From positions 1 through 64,000 of the forward strand of contig NZ_BCUU01000017.1 in NCBI RefSeq assembly GCF_001591385.1: DNA of 64,000 nucleotides, written 5' to 3'. Positions 27,416-36,600 of this stretch are shown one piece after another (the first letter of the stretch is position 1; each line of letters begins with the position of its first letter). The notes under the pieces were generated by a model. That model was not told the DNA's origin and did not search any database. It saw only the letters and a program-made list of their open reading frames with translations. A program made the translations under genes and the position numbers. This DNA comes from Variovorax soli NBRC 106424. Lineage in GTDB: Bacteria > Pseudomonadota > Gammaproteobacteria > Burkholderiales > Burkholderiaceae_C.

Positions 27416-28774
27416 TCAGGCGGTGGCCGCGGGCGCGAACCGCACCGTGGCCCGCAATCCGCCCAGGCGCTCCGACCGATCCAGCAGCACCTGCGCCCCG
27501 TGCTGCTGCGCAATGGCCCGCACGATGGCCAGGCCCAGGCCGCTGCCTTCCGCGGTGCCGTTGCTTTCTGCCAGGCGGTAGAAGCGGTCGAAGGCCCGCT
27601 CGCGCTCCGCCTCCGGGATGCCGGGGCCGTTGTCTTCCACCACCAGCACGGGCGCCCCATCGCCGGCGCCCACCGACACATCCACCTGGCCACCCTGGGG
27701 CGCGTACTTGACCGCGTTGTCGATCAGGTTGCCCAGCAGAACGCGCAGCGCGGCTCCATCGCCCTGGATGACCACCTCTTCGGACTGCGCGACGCCAAGG
27801 TCGATGCCTCGCGCCTGGGCCTGCGGCAGCGCGGCGCCGATGCATTGCGCCACCACCTGGTCCAGTTGCACCGGGCCGCGCCTGGCGCTGGCCGCCGTCT
27901 CGCCCGACTCCTGGCGCGCCAGCAGCAGCAGCTGCCCCACCAGGTGAATGGCCCGCTCGATGCCGCCCTGCAGGCGCGTGATCGCCGCCTCGCGGCTGCC
28001 CTCGTCGCCGGCGCGGCGCAGCGCCTCGGCCTGCAGCTTCAGGGCGGTGAGCGGCGAACGCAGTTCATGCGCCGCATCGGCCACGAAGTTCTTCTGCGCC
28101 TCGAAGGCCGAGCTGACGCGGCCGAACAGCAGGTTGAGTTCCTGCACGAGCGGACGCACTTCATCCGGCAGGCCCTCTTCCGACAGCGGCGACAGGTCGT
28201 CGTCCGCGCGCTGCGCGACATTGCGACGCATGCGCTCCACCGGCGCCAGCGAACGGGTGATGACCCAGCCCACCGCCAGCATCAGCAGGGGCGCCATCAG
28301 CGCCATGGGCCAGGTGGCACGCAATGCAATGGCGCGTGCCCGCGCCTCGCGCGCGTCCATGTCCTGCGCAATCTGCACCGTCTGCAGCGGGGTCTGCAGC
28401 GAATACACCCGAAAACGCCGGCCGTCGACCTTGGCATCGGAAAAGCCCAGCACCGCGCGCGGCGGCAGCGCCGAGCGGGCCGAGCGGAACATCGGCGTGC
28501 CGTCGGGCCCCCAGATCTGCACGAACAGGTCGTAGCCTTCGCGGTCGCCATCGTCGAAGCCCAGGCCCAGCGGCACCCCGCCGCGCAGCGAATGGGCCAT
28601 CTGCTGCAGGTGCAGGTCGAACATGGCGTCGGCGTCGCGCAGGGCGCCGCGATAGGCGTTCACGCCCAGCGCGGTTGCCGCCACCAGGATGCACACCAGC
28701 ACGAAGCCCAGCATGCGCCACTTGAGCGAGAAATGCGCGGGTGCGAACCGTGCCGTCGTCGTCGCCGTCGTCAT
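27416..28774 (-). CDS. Two-component sensor histidine kinase (QseC/TctE-like)
   Basis: A 452-residue kinase with an N-terminal helix (about 21-41), a periplasmic domain of about 115 residues (DREGYDLFVQIWGPDGTPMFRSARS, as in QseC/TctE-type sensors), a second helix (about 158-178), and HAMP. The phosphoacceptor His is near residue 233 in VADAAHELRSPLTALKLQ. ATPase boxes are LLGNLIDNAVKYAP (N), VVEDNGPGIPEAER (G1), FYR (F) and GSGLGLAIV (G2). The start overlaps the regulator's stop by one base (TGATG). The signal is unknown. Confidence 0.92.
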   Translation of the reverse strand: MTTATTTARFAPAHFSLKWRMLGFVLVCILVAATALGVNAYRGALRDADAMFDLHLQQMAHSLRGGVPLGLGFDDGDREGYDLFVQIWGPDGTPMFRSARSALPPRAVLGFSDAKVDGRRFRVYSLQTPLQTVQIAQDMDAREARARAIALRATWPMALMAPLLMLAVGWVITRSLAPVERMRRNVAQRADDDLSPLSEEGLPDEVRPLVQELNLLFGRVSSAFEAQKNFVADAAHELRSPLTALKLQAEALRRAGDEGSREAAITRLQGGIERAIHLVGQLLLLARQESGETAASARRGPVQLDQVVAQCIGAALPQAQARGIDLGVAQSEEVVIQGDGAALRVLLGNLIDNAVKYAPQGGQVDVSVGAGDGAPVLVVEDNGPGIPEAERERAFDRFYRLAESNGTAEGSGLGLAIVRAIAQQHGAQVLLDRSERLGGLRATVRFAPAATA

Positions 28775-29436
28775 CACTCGCGCGGCACCAGGTAGCCCAG
28801 CCCGCGCACGGTCTGGATGAAGCCGCTGCCCAGCTTCTTGCGCAGGCCGTGGATGTAGACCTCGACCGCGTTGCTGCTGATCTCGTCCTTCCAGCCGTAG
28901 AGCTTTTCCTCGAGTTGCGCGCGCGACAGCACGATGCCCGGGCGGGCGATGAGCGGCTCGAGCACCGCCCACTCCTTGGCCGAGAGCGTCACGCTCTGGC
29001 CGTTGCAGGTGGCTTCGCGGGTGGCGGGGTTCAGGCTCACGCCGTGGGCCGAGAACACCGGCTCGGCCTGGCCGGCGCCGCGCCGAAGCAGTGCGCGGAT
29101 GCGGGCCAGCAGCTCGCTCATGTCATAGGGCTTGAGCACGTAGTCGTCGGCGCCGGCATCCAGGCCCGCCACGCGGTCGGCCACGGCGTCGCGCGCGGTG
29201 GCGACCAGCACCGGCACGCGGTCGCGGCGCTGGCGTAGGGCGCGCAGCACCTCCAGGCCGTCGCGCTTGGGCAGGCCCAGGTCGAGCAGCACCAGGTCGT
29301 AGCTGTGCGAACGCAGGGCCGTGTCGGCCATGGCGCCGTCGCGCACCCAGTCCACCGCGTAGTGCTGCTCCGCACGCAGCAGCTCCAGCAGGGCTTCACC
29401 GATCATGGGGTCGTCTTCAACGAGCAGCAGTCGCAT
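28774..29436 (-). CDS. OmpR-family response regulator (QseB/PmrA-like)
   Basis: A 220-residue regulator. The receiver has the acidic pair E8/D9, phosphoacceptor D52 in LVLLDLGLPKRDG, and K102 in YVLKPYDMSELLARI. The C-terminal winged helix contains LSAKEWAVLEPLIARPGIVLSRAQLEEKLYGW and VEVYIHGLRKKLGSGFIQTVRGLGYLV, closest to QseB/PmrA/TctD. The ATG at 29436 gives the canonical MRLLLVEDD; an ATG three codons upstream (29445) is also possible. A CTTAAG-N5 tandem box 13-22 bases upstream suggests autoregulation. It forms an operon with the downstream kinase. Confidence 0.92.
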   Translation of the reverse strand: MRLLLVEDDPMIGEALLELLRAEQHYAVDWVRDGAMADTALRSHSYDLVLLDLGLPKRDGLEVLRALRQRRDRVPVLVATARDAVADRVAGLDAGADDYVLKPYDMSELLARIRALLRRGAGQAEPVFSAHGVSLNPATREATCNGQSVTLSAKEWAVLEPLIARPGIVLSRAQLEEKLYGWKDEISSNAVEVYIHGLRKKLGSGFIQTVRGLGYLVPRE

Positions 29437-29458
29437 GCCGTCCATTGTCCCGCTTCGG

Positions 29459-29475
29459 CTTAAGTCGGCCTGAAG
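29459..29475 (-). promoter_or_regulatory. CTTAAG-type tandem box, copy 1
   Basis: On the minus strand it reads CTTCAG-GCCGA-CTTAAG, two hexamers with an 11-base period, the layout of PmrA/QseB-type operators. It lies in the 74-base gap between the divergent regulator and glycosyltransferase genes. On the plus strand TATGAT (29488-29493) lies 12 bases beyond the box. It matches copy 2 (31944-31960) at 14 of 17 positions. Confidence 0.6.
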
Positions 29476-29519
29476 AAAGCCGCCACTTATGATCGGCCGC
29501 GACATTTCCGCCACACGAC

Positions 29520-30767
29520 ATGCCCTCCCTGCTGCTGACCCACCCCGCCGGAAACCAGAACGTGCGCGCCGTGCTGGCGGCCACCGAGCGTGCCGGCCTT
29601 CTGGCGCGCTTCGCGACCACGGTGGCGGCCTTCGAGGGCGACGCGCCGTCGCGCCTGCTGCCCGGTGCGCTGCGGCGCGAGTGGCTGCGCCGCCGTTTCG
29701 ACATCGCACCGGCCAAGGTGCTCACCCATCCGGGCCGCGAGCTGGCGCGCATGGTGGCGGCCAAGGCGGGCTGGCGCGGCGCGGTGCGGCACGAAACGGG
29801 GTTCGCCTCGCCCGACGCGGTGTTCCAGGACTTCGACCGCTTCGTGGCCGCGCGCCTGCCCGCGCTGGCGCGCACGCACGGCCTCACGGCCGTGTACGCC
29901 TACGAGGACTCGGCCCTCCATACCTTCCGCGCGGCCCGCTCGCTGGGCCTTCGCCGCATCTACGACCTGCCCATTGCCTATTGGGAGACAGGCCGGCGAC
30001 TCATGCAGGAAGAAGCCGCGCGCCTGCCCGAGTGGGCGGCCACGCTGGGCGGCGGCGTGACCGACTCGCCCGCCAAGCTGGCGCGCAAGACCGAAGAGCT
30101 GGCGCTGGCCGACGTAGTGGTTGCGCCCAGCGACTTCGTGCTCGATTCGCTGCCCGCGTCGGCGCAGCACCAGCGCAAGGTGCTGACCCCTTTCGGCTCG
30201 CCGGCTTCGAACATCGACGAAGGCAGCTTCGATGTGCCCGACGCCAATCGCCCGCTGCGCGTGCTCTTTGCCGGCTCCATGGGCCAGCGCAAGGGGCTGG
30301 CGGATCTTTTTGCCGCCATGCGCCTGCTGTCCGACCGGGCGATCGAACTGGTGGTGCTGGGCTCGCTGCAGGAATCGCCCGAGTTCTACCGCCGGCAGTA
30401 CGAAGGCTTTCGCCACGAGGCGGGACGCCCCCATGCACAGGTGCTGGAGCTCATGCGAAGCTGCGACGTGTTCTGCCTGCCTTCGATCGTCGAAGGGCGC
30501 GCGCTCGTGACGCAGGAAGCCATGAGCCAGGGGCTGCCCGTCATCATCACACCCAACACCGGCGGCGCCGATTTGGTCATCGAGGGGCAGACGGGCTTCC
30601 TGGTGCCGATTCGCTCGCCTGAGACAATCGCGCAGAAGATCGCCTGGTTCGACGAGAACCGGCGCGAGCTTCCGGCCATGAAGGCCGCGGCCATGCGGCA
30701 CGCGGCCGGCTACACCTGGCAGCACTACGGCGAACTCGTGGTGGATGCCATCCGAGAATCGAACTGA
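29520..30767 (+). CDS. GT4-family glycosyltransferase
   Basis: A 415-residue GT-B glycosyltransferase. The N-terminal domain begins SLLLTHPAGNQNVRAVLAATERAGLL and contains YAYEDSALHTFRAARSLG and YDLPIAYWE. The donor domain starts with LRVLFAGSMGQRKGLADLFAAM and has VFCLPSIVEGRALVTQEAMSQGLPVIITPNTGGADLV, with the E-x7-E glutamates in EGRALVTQE. It is the first of two plus-strand genes; OpgC starts two bases after its stop. Substrate unknown. Co-occurrence with OpgC and a two-component system suggests an envelope glycan. Confidence 0.83.
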   Translation: MPSLLLTHPAGNQNVRAVLAATERAGLLARFATTVAAFEGDAPSRLLPGALRREWLRRRFDIAPAKVLTHPGRELARMVAAKAGWRGAVRHETGFASPDAVFQDFDRFVAARLPALARTHGLTAVYAYEDSALHTFRAARSLGLRRIYDLPIAYWETGRRLMQEEAARLPEWAATLGGGVTDSPAKLARKTEELALADVVVAPSDFVLDSLPASAQHQRKVLTPFGSPASNIDEGSFDVPDANRPLRVLFAGSMGQRKGLADLFAAMRLLSDRAIELVVLGSLQESPEFYRRQYEGFRHEAGRPHAQVLELMRSCDVFCLPSIVEGRALVTQEAMSQGLPVIITPNTGGADLVIEGQTGFLVPIRSPETIAQKIAWFDENRRELPAMKAAAMRHAAGYTWQHYGELVVDAIRESN

Positions 30768-30769
30768 AG

Positions 30770-31930
30770 GTGACCGAGTACGGGGAGAAGGCAGCGTCCC
30801 GGCGCTCCTGGGAAATCGACGCATTGCGCGGGCTGATGCTCGTGCTGATGACCCTCACCCACCTGCCCACCCGCCTGACCGACCCGCTGGGCCAGCCCTT
30901 CGGCTTTGTCTCGGCGGCCGAGGGCTTCGTGCTGCTGTCGGCCTACATGGCCGGCCTGGTCTACAGCCGCATCGCCTACCGCAAGGGCATCGTGCAAATG
31001 GAACGCGCCTTCTGGACGCGGGCCTTCAAGATCTACCTGATCCAGGCAGCGATCCTGTTCTTTCTCTTCACGGTGATCACCGCCGTGGGCCTCAGGATCG
31101 ACCAGCCGGCGGTGAAGAACCTGGTGTCGTTCTACCTCGCGCAGCCGCTGGAAGGCTTCGTCTTCGGCCTGCTGCTGGTGTACGAGCCGGCCCTGCTCGA
31201 CATCCTGCCCATGTACATCTTCTTCCTGCTGATGAGCCCGTGGGTGCTGGCCTTCGGCATGCGGCACGGCTGGTGGGGCGTCATGGCGGTGAGCGCGGCG
31301 GTGTGGGCCCTGGCCCAGTACGGCCTGGCCGAATGGCTGCATGCGCAGGCGGTGCAGTGGCTGCACCTGCCCGTGCCCTATGCCGACACGGGGTCGTTCA
31401 ACACCTTTGCATGGCAGCTGCTGTGGATGGCCGGTCTGTGGATGGGCGCGAGCCGCAACGCGCCCGATGCGAAGCCCTTTCGCTTCCCGCCCTGGGTGCT
31501 GGCCGCCGCGCTGGCGCTGGCGTCGTACTTCTTCTGGTGGCGCCACCACGGCATCCACGGTCAGGCGCCCTTCGGCGGCGATGTGCGGCACAACCTGCTG
31601 TTCGACAAGTGGCTGCTGGGGCCGCTGCGCGTCGCCAACCTGGTGGTGCTGGGCATTCTCACCATCCGCTTCGGCCCGCAGTTGGCGCGCGCGCTGCCGC
31701 GCCAGCGCTGGCTGGAGACCATGGGCGCCGCGTCACTGCCCGTGTTCTGCACGCACCTCATCGCCGTGCTGCTGGTGCTGGCGATCTGGGGCGACAACCA
31801 GCTGGCGCGGCCCTGGTGGGGCGATGCGCTCCTGCTGGCTGCCGTGCTGGGCGCGATGTGGGGCGTGGGGCGCTTCACGCAGAAGGCGGATGCCACGCCG
31901 CCACCGGAAGAAGCAGCCGCTGCGAACTGA
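30770..31930 (+). CDS. opgC: OpgC-family membrane protein (glucan succinyl/acyl modification)
   Basis: A 386-residue polytopic membrane protein. WEIDALRGLMLVLMTLTHLPTRLTDPLGQPFGFVSAAEGFVLLSAYMAGLVY at the N-terminus is the hallmark of the OpgC/acyltransferase-3-like family, whose E. coli member adds succinyl groups to osmoregulated periplasmic glucans. About ten helices follow, ending with LPVFCTHLIAVLLVLAIWG and a polar tail. The start is a GTG at 30770, two bases after the preceding stop. No opgG or opgH is in the window, so the substrate glucan is not shown. Confidence 0.84.
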   Translation: MTEYGEKAASRRSWEIDALRGLMLVLMTLTHLPTRLTDPLGQPFGFVSAAEGFVLLSAYMAGLVYSRIAYRKGIVQMERAFWTRAFKIYLIQAAILFFLFTVITAVGLRIDQPAVKNLVSFYLAQPLEGFVFGLLLVYEPALLDILPMYIFFLLMSPWVLAFGMRHGWWGVMAVSAAVWALAQYGLAEWLHAQAVQWLHLPVPYADTGSFNTFAWQLLWMAGLWMGASRNAPDAKPFRFPPWVLAAALALASYFFWWRHHGIHGQAPFGGDVRHNLLFDKWLLGPLRVANLVVLGILTIRFGPQLARALPRQRWLETMGAASLPVFCTHLIAVLLVLAIWGDNQLARPWWGDALLLAAVLGAMWGVGRFTQKADATPPPEEAAAAN

Positions 31931-31943
31931 AAGGAGTCTTCTA

Positions 31944-31960
31944 CTTAAGGCCGTCCTAAG
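31944..31960 (+). promoter_or_regulatory. CTTAAG-type tandem box, copy 2, upstream of degP
   Basis: CTTAAG-GCCGT-CCTAAG: two hexamers separated by five bases. It lies 57 bases before the degP start and is oriented toward it, as copy 1 (29459-29475) is oriented toward the two-component operon. A weak -10 candidate is CATCAT at 31971-31976. Binding by the OmpR-type regulator at 28774-29436 is an inference. Confidence 0.6.
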
Positions 31961-32017
31961 GCGGCGTTTCCATCATTCGGGTCACCAAGTCTTCTTCCAA
32001 TTCCCAAGGACCCAGCC

Positions 32018-33511
32018 ATGCGACTCGACTCCCTGACTCCCTCCCGACTGATCGTCGCGCTCGTTGCCGCCGGTGCCATCGGCGGCGCGGGCGTCTCGGC
32101 GCTGCAGGCGCACAACGCGCTCGCCGCGCCGCTGCCGGCCGCGACGGCAACCACGACCACCGGCATTCCGGTGGCCTTGCCCGACTTCTCGCAGATCACA
32201 CAGAAGGCGGGCCCCGCCGTGGTGAACATCAGCGTGGTCGGCACGCGCGAAGACAGCGACAAGGTGGCCGCGGACGATGACGACGGCAACCCCTTTGCCG
32301 GCGACCCGTTCGCCGAATACTTCTTCAAGCGCTTCGGCGGCGCGCCGGGCGGCATGCAGCAAAAGCGCGGCCAGGCGCAGCAGGTGCGCGGCCAGGGCTC
32401 GGGCTTCATCGTCAGCGCCGACGGCATCATCATGACCAACGCCCACGTGGTGAAGGGCGCCAAGGACATCACCGTCAAGCTCACCGACCGGCGCGAGCTC
32501 AAGGCCAAGGTGCTGGGCAGCGACCCCAAGACCGACATCGCGGTGCTGAAGGTCGACGCGAAGAACCTGCCGGTGGTCACGCTCGGCTCCACCGCCGACC
32601 TCAAGGTGGGCGAATGGGTGCTGGCCATCGGCTCGCCCTACGGCTTCGAAAACACGGTGACGGCCGGCGTGGTCAGCGCCAAGGGCCGCTCGCTGCCCGA
32701 CGACAGCGCGGTGCCCTTCATCCAGACCGACGTGGCCATCAACCCCGGCAACTCGGGCGGCCCGCTGTTCAATGCGCGCGGCGAGGTGGTGGGCATCAAC
32801 TCGCAGATCTACAGCCGCAGCGGCGGCTACCAGGGCGTGTCGTTCTCGATCCCGATCGACCTGGCGACCAAGATCAAGGACAAGATCGTGGCCCACGGCA
32901 AGGTCGACCATGCCCGCCTGGGCCTGGTGGTTCAGGAGGTGAACCAGAGCCTGGCCGACTCGTTCAAGCTCCCCTCGCCCGAGGGTGCGCTGGTGGCCGA
33001 CGTCGAGAAGGGCGGGCCCGCCGACAAGGCCGGGCTGCAGACCGGCGACGTGATCCGCAAGGTCGACGGCAAGCCGGTGGTCTCCTCGGGCGACCTGCCG
33101 GCCGCCATCAGCCTGGCCTCGCCCGGCGACAAGGTGCAGCTGGAAGTCTGGCGCAAGGGCAGCATGCAGCAGATCGACGCCAGGCTGGGCAGTACCGACG
33201 ACAAGGCCGCCAAGGTGGCCAGCGCACGCGACGGCGACGCCAGCCAGGGCAAGCTGGGCCTGGCGCTGCGCCCCCTGCAGCCGCAGGAGCGCCGCCAGGC
33301 GGGCGTGGATGCCGGCATGCTGATCGCGGACGTGGCCGGCGCCGCCGCCCTGGCCGGCGTGCAGCCGGGCGACCTGCTGCTGGCGATCAACGGCACGCCG
33401 GTCAAGAACATCGACCAGGTGCGCGAGGCAGTCGCCAAGTCCGACAAGTCGGTGGCCTTGCTGGTGCAGCGCGGGGACGAAAAAATCTTCGTGCCCGTGC
33501 GCCTCAGCTGA
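32018..33511 (+). CDS. degP: Periplasmic serine endoprotease DegP/MucD (HtrA family)
   Basis: A 497-residue periplasmic protease/chaperone. The signal region is hydrophobic (LIVALVAAGAIGGAGVSAL, residues 11-29). The trypsin-like domain has catalytic H143 in IMTNAHVVKGA, D173 in KTDIAVLKV and S246 in INPGNSGGPL. Two PDZ domains follow, each with a GD-box: GGPADKAGLQTGDVIRKVDG and GAAALAGVQPGDLLLAINGTPV. Size and linker with GGMQQKRGQAQQ match MucD-type proteins. The ATG has AAGGA upstream. It degrades misfolded envelope proteins. The upstream tandem box suggests two-component control. Dispersed repeat copy 2 lies just after its stop. Confidence 0.95.
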   Translation: MRLDSLTPSRLIVALVAAGAIGGAGVSALQAHNALAAPLPAATATTTTGIPVALPDFSQITQKAGPAVVNISVVGTREDSDKVAADDDDGNPFAGDPFAEYFFKRFGGAPGGMQQKRGQAQQVRGQGSGFIVSADGIIMTNAHVVKGAKDITVKLTDRRELKAKVLGSDPKTDIAVLKVDAKNLPVVTLGSTADLKVGEWVLAIGSPYGFENTVTAGVVSAKGRSLPDDSAVPFIQTDVAINPGNSGGPLFNARGEVVGINSQIYSRSGGYQGVSFSIPIDLATKIKDKIVAHGKVDHARLGLVVQEVNQSLADSFKLPSPEGALVADVEKGGPADKAGLQTGDVIRKVDGKPVVSSGDLPAAISLASPGDKVQLEVWRKGSMQQIDARLGSTDDKAAKVASARDGDASQGKLGLALRPLQPQERRQAGVDAGMLIADVAGAAALAGVQPGDLLLAINGTPVKNIDQVREAVAKSDKSVALLVQRGDEKIFVPVRLS

Positions 33512-33520
33512 ACTGAACCC

Positions 33521-33606
33521 ACCCCCGACTCTCGCTCACTTCGTGTAGCTCGCATCCCCCCTCAAGGGGGCAACACCTGCGGCCTGGCAAAGCCAGTTCC
33601 GCGGTG
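33521..33606 (+). repeat. Dispersed 3'-end repeat, copy 2
   Basis: Starting about ten bases after the degP stop, this element contains CTCACTTCGTGTAGCTCGC, the hairpin CCCCC-TCAA-GGGGG and the hairpin CTGGC-AAA-GCCAG. Its reverse complement aligns along the full length with 22688-22777. The second stem differs from copy 1 by a compensatory pair change (T-A for C-G). Both copies have the same orientation relative to the gene just ended. Confidence 0.8.
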
Positions 33607-33626
33607 TTCCCTCAGTCACGGGCATC

Positions 33627-33655
33627 AAAACAGTTACGCTCTGCGCTCCATCGAA
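33627..33655 (+). promoter_or_regulatory. Partial match to the ECF-type motif upstream of the macroglobulin gene
   Basis: GCGCTCCATCGAA (33643-33655) is identical to 13 bases upstream of the ferritin-like gene (40741-40753). At the -35 spacing the sequence is AAAAC rather than GGAAC. The end of the motif is only ten bases before the ATG at 33666, which leaves almost no leader, so promoter function is doubtful. Confidence 0.3.
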
Positions 33656-33665
33656 GGGGGGCTTG

Positions 33666-36600
33666 ATGCGTTCTGGGGACACTCATCGTTCGACGGCGGC
33701 GGCTGCGCTGGCCGCGGTCTGTTTTTCGTTTGCATGTTCTGCCGCGCAGGCCGTGCAGGTCAGCAGCCTGGTGCCGCAGGGCGAGGTGGCGCGGGTGCGG
33801 CAGGTGGTGGCCAAGTTCGACGAAGCCGCGGTGCGCTTCGGCGACGCGGGCGCCGCAGCACCCTTGTCGGTGAGCTGCAGCGATGCCCAGGCCGCCAAGG
33901 GCAGCGGGCGCTGGGTGAACGAGAAGCAATGGGTCTTCGACTTCGAGAACGACCTGCCGCCGGGCGTGCGCTGCACCGTCAGCCGTGTTCCCGGCTTCAC
34001 CGTGCCTTCGGGCCAGCCGCTGGCCGGCACGGCCAGCTGGCGCTTCAACACCGGCGGGCCCTTCGTGCGCTCCATCCGCCCCGGCGGCGGCACCATCGAC
34101 GAGGAGCAGATCTTTCTCCTGCAGCTCAATGGCGCCGCCACGCCGCAGAGCGTGCAGGACAACATCTGGTGCGCGGCCGAAGGCCTGGGCGAGCGCATTC
34201 CGGTGAACTTGGTCGAAGGCGAACAGCGCACCGCGCTGCTGAAGTCCAGCGGCCTCGCCGAGGCGGCCGCCAAGGACCCGCAGCGCTTTCTCACGCTGCA
34301 ATGCCGCCGCAGCCTGGCGCCGGCCAGCCGCGTCACGCTGGTGTACGGCCAGGGCGTGGCCACCCCGTCGGGCGTGGCCAACCGCGTGGAGAAGCGCTAC
34401 GACTACCAGGTGCGCGAACCCTTTGCCGCCAGCTTCACCTGCGAGCGCGAGAACGCGCAGGCCGGCTGCCTGCCGCTCAAGCCCATGGAGCTGCGCTTCA
34501 ACGCGCCGGTGCCGCGCAAGGTGGCGGCGCAGATCGTGCTGCGCGCGAACAGCACCGGGGGAAAAACCGCCACGCCCGCGTTCGACCAGGCCAACGAGGC
34601 GCAGGCCGACGCGCTGGTCGACTCGGTGCGCTTTGCGCCGCCCTTTGCCGAGCAGGCCAGCTACACGATCGAAGTGCCACCGGGATTCCAGGACGCCTCC
34701 GCGCGCCCGCTGGGCGAGCCGGGGCGCTTCCCAATGAAGGTCAGCACCGGCGCCATGCCGCCGCTGGCCAAGTTCGCCGCATCGCCTTTCGGCGTGATCG
34801 AACGCCTGGCCGAGCCCGGGGGCGTGGCCATGATGCCGGTGACCGTGCGCCGCGTGGAGCCTGCGCTGGCCGTGCAGGCCTACACGCCCGGCCAGGTGAG
34901 CGACATCGCGCCGAAGACCGATGCCGAGATCATTGCCTGGTCGCGCAAGCTGCAGCGCTATGAAGCGCGGCAGGTGCCGCGCAAGAAGGCCCGCGAAGAC
35001 GTGAAGGGCCCGCTGCCCAAGGCGCTGGAGCCCGGCGAGAAGGACTGGGTGCAAAGCCGCATGCTCTCGCTGCTGGCCGGCCAGGCCGGGGTGAAGACGC
35101 TGGACATGCCCAAGACGCAGGACGACCCGCGCCCCTTCGAGGTGGTCGGCATTCCGCTCACGCCCGGCTTTCATGTGCTGGAGATCGCCTCGCGGCGCCT
35201 GGGCGAATCGCTGCTCGACGCGCGCTACGGCGCGGGCCGCACGATGTATGTGCGCACCAGCACGCTGGCCACCAACCTGGCGGTGCACTTCAAGCTGGGC
35301 CGCGAGAATTCGCTGGCTTGGGTGACCGCGCTCGACAAGGGCCAGGTGGTGGCGGGCGCCAAGGTGCGCGTGTCCAGCTGCCGGGGCGAGGAACTGGCCA
35401 CCGCCGTCACCGATGCGAGCGGCATCGCGCGCTTCGACGCCGCAAGGATTCCGCCCGAGCCGCCCGTGTGCGCCGGCGGCGAAGACGACGACGGCGGCGA
35501 TTGGCGCAACGCGTATTTCGTGAGCGCGCGCGCCACCGATGACAAAGGCGTGGAAGACCTCGCCTTCACCTGGAGCGACTGGCAGCGCGGCATCGAACCC
35601 TGGCGCTTCAACCTGCCCACGAGCGGCGAGGCCCAGCCCGACCGCGTGGCCCACACGATCTTCGACCGCATGCTGTTCCGCGCGGGCGAGACGGTGTCGA
35701 TGAAGCATGTGCTGCGCACCCAGAACCAGGGCGGCTTCGGGCTGCCGAAGGACTGGCCGCAGACCCTCGTCATCACCCATATGGGCAGCGGCCAGCAGTT
35801 CAAGCAGAAGCTCGACTGGCGCGCCACCGCCGGCGGCGGGCGCAGCAGCGAAAGCAGCTTTGCCATTGCGCCGGCCGCCAAGCTGGGGCTCTATCAGGTC
35901 GAGCTGGCCGAAGGCCCGGCCGATGCACCCACGCGTACTTATTCGAGCGGCCAGTTCCGCGTGGAAGAGTTCCGCCTGCCGGTCATGGAAGGCCGCATCG
36001 AGCCGGTCGACGGCAAGAAGCCGCTGGTGGCCGCCACCAGCCTGCCCACAGCGGTGCAGGTGAACTACGTGGCGGGCGGCGGCGCATCGGGCCTGCCGGT
36101 GCGCGTGTCGGCGCTGGTCCGGCCCAAGTGGGTCAACTTCGCCGATTACGAGGGATTCAGCTTCTCCCCGCCGCAGAAATCGAACGAGGCCGAAGGCGAC
36201 GCACAAGACAACAACGACGAAGGCGCCCGCGTGGTGGCCGACAAGCTTCCGCTCACGCTGGACCGCAGCGGTGCCGGCCAGGTCGTGGTCGAGCCGATCG
36301 CGCCGGCCGCGGCGCCGCGCGAGCTGCTGCTGGAGGCCAGCTATGCCGACCCGAACGGCGAGGTGCAGACCCTGCGCAGCACGCAGACGCTGTGGCCCTC
36401 GCAGGTCATTGCCGGCCTCAAGACCGAGGGCTGGGCCTCGGTGGGCCAGAAGATCCGCTTCCAGGCCCTGGCGCTCGACCTGTCGGGCAAGGCCCAGGCC
36501 GATGTGGCCGTGGAAGTGAGGGCCGTCTCGCGCATCACCACCACCAGCCGCAAGCGCATGGTGGGCGGCTTCTACACCTACGACAACAAGACCGAGACCC

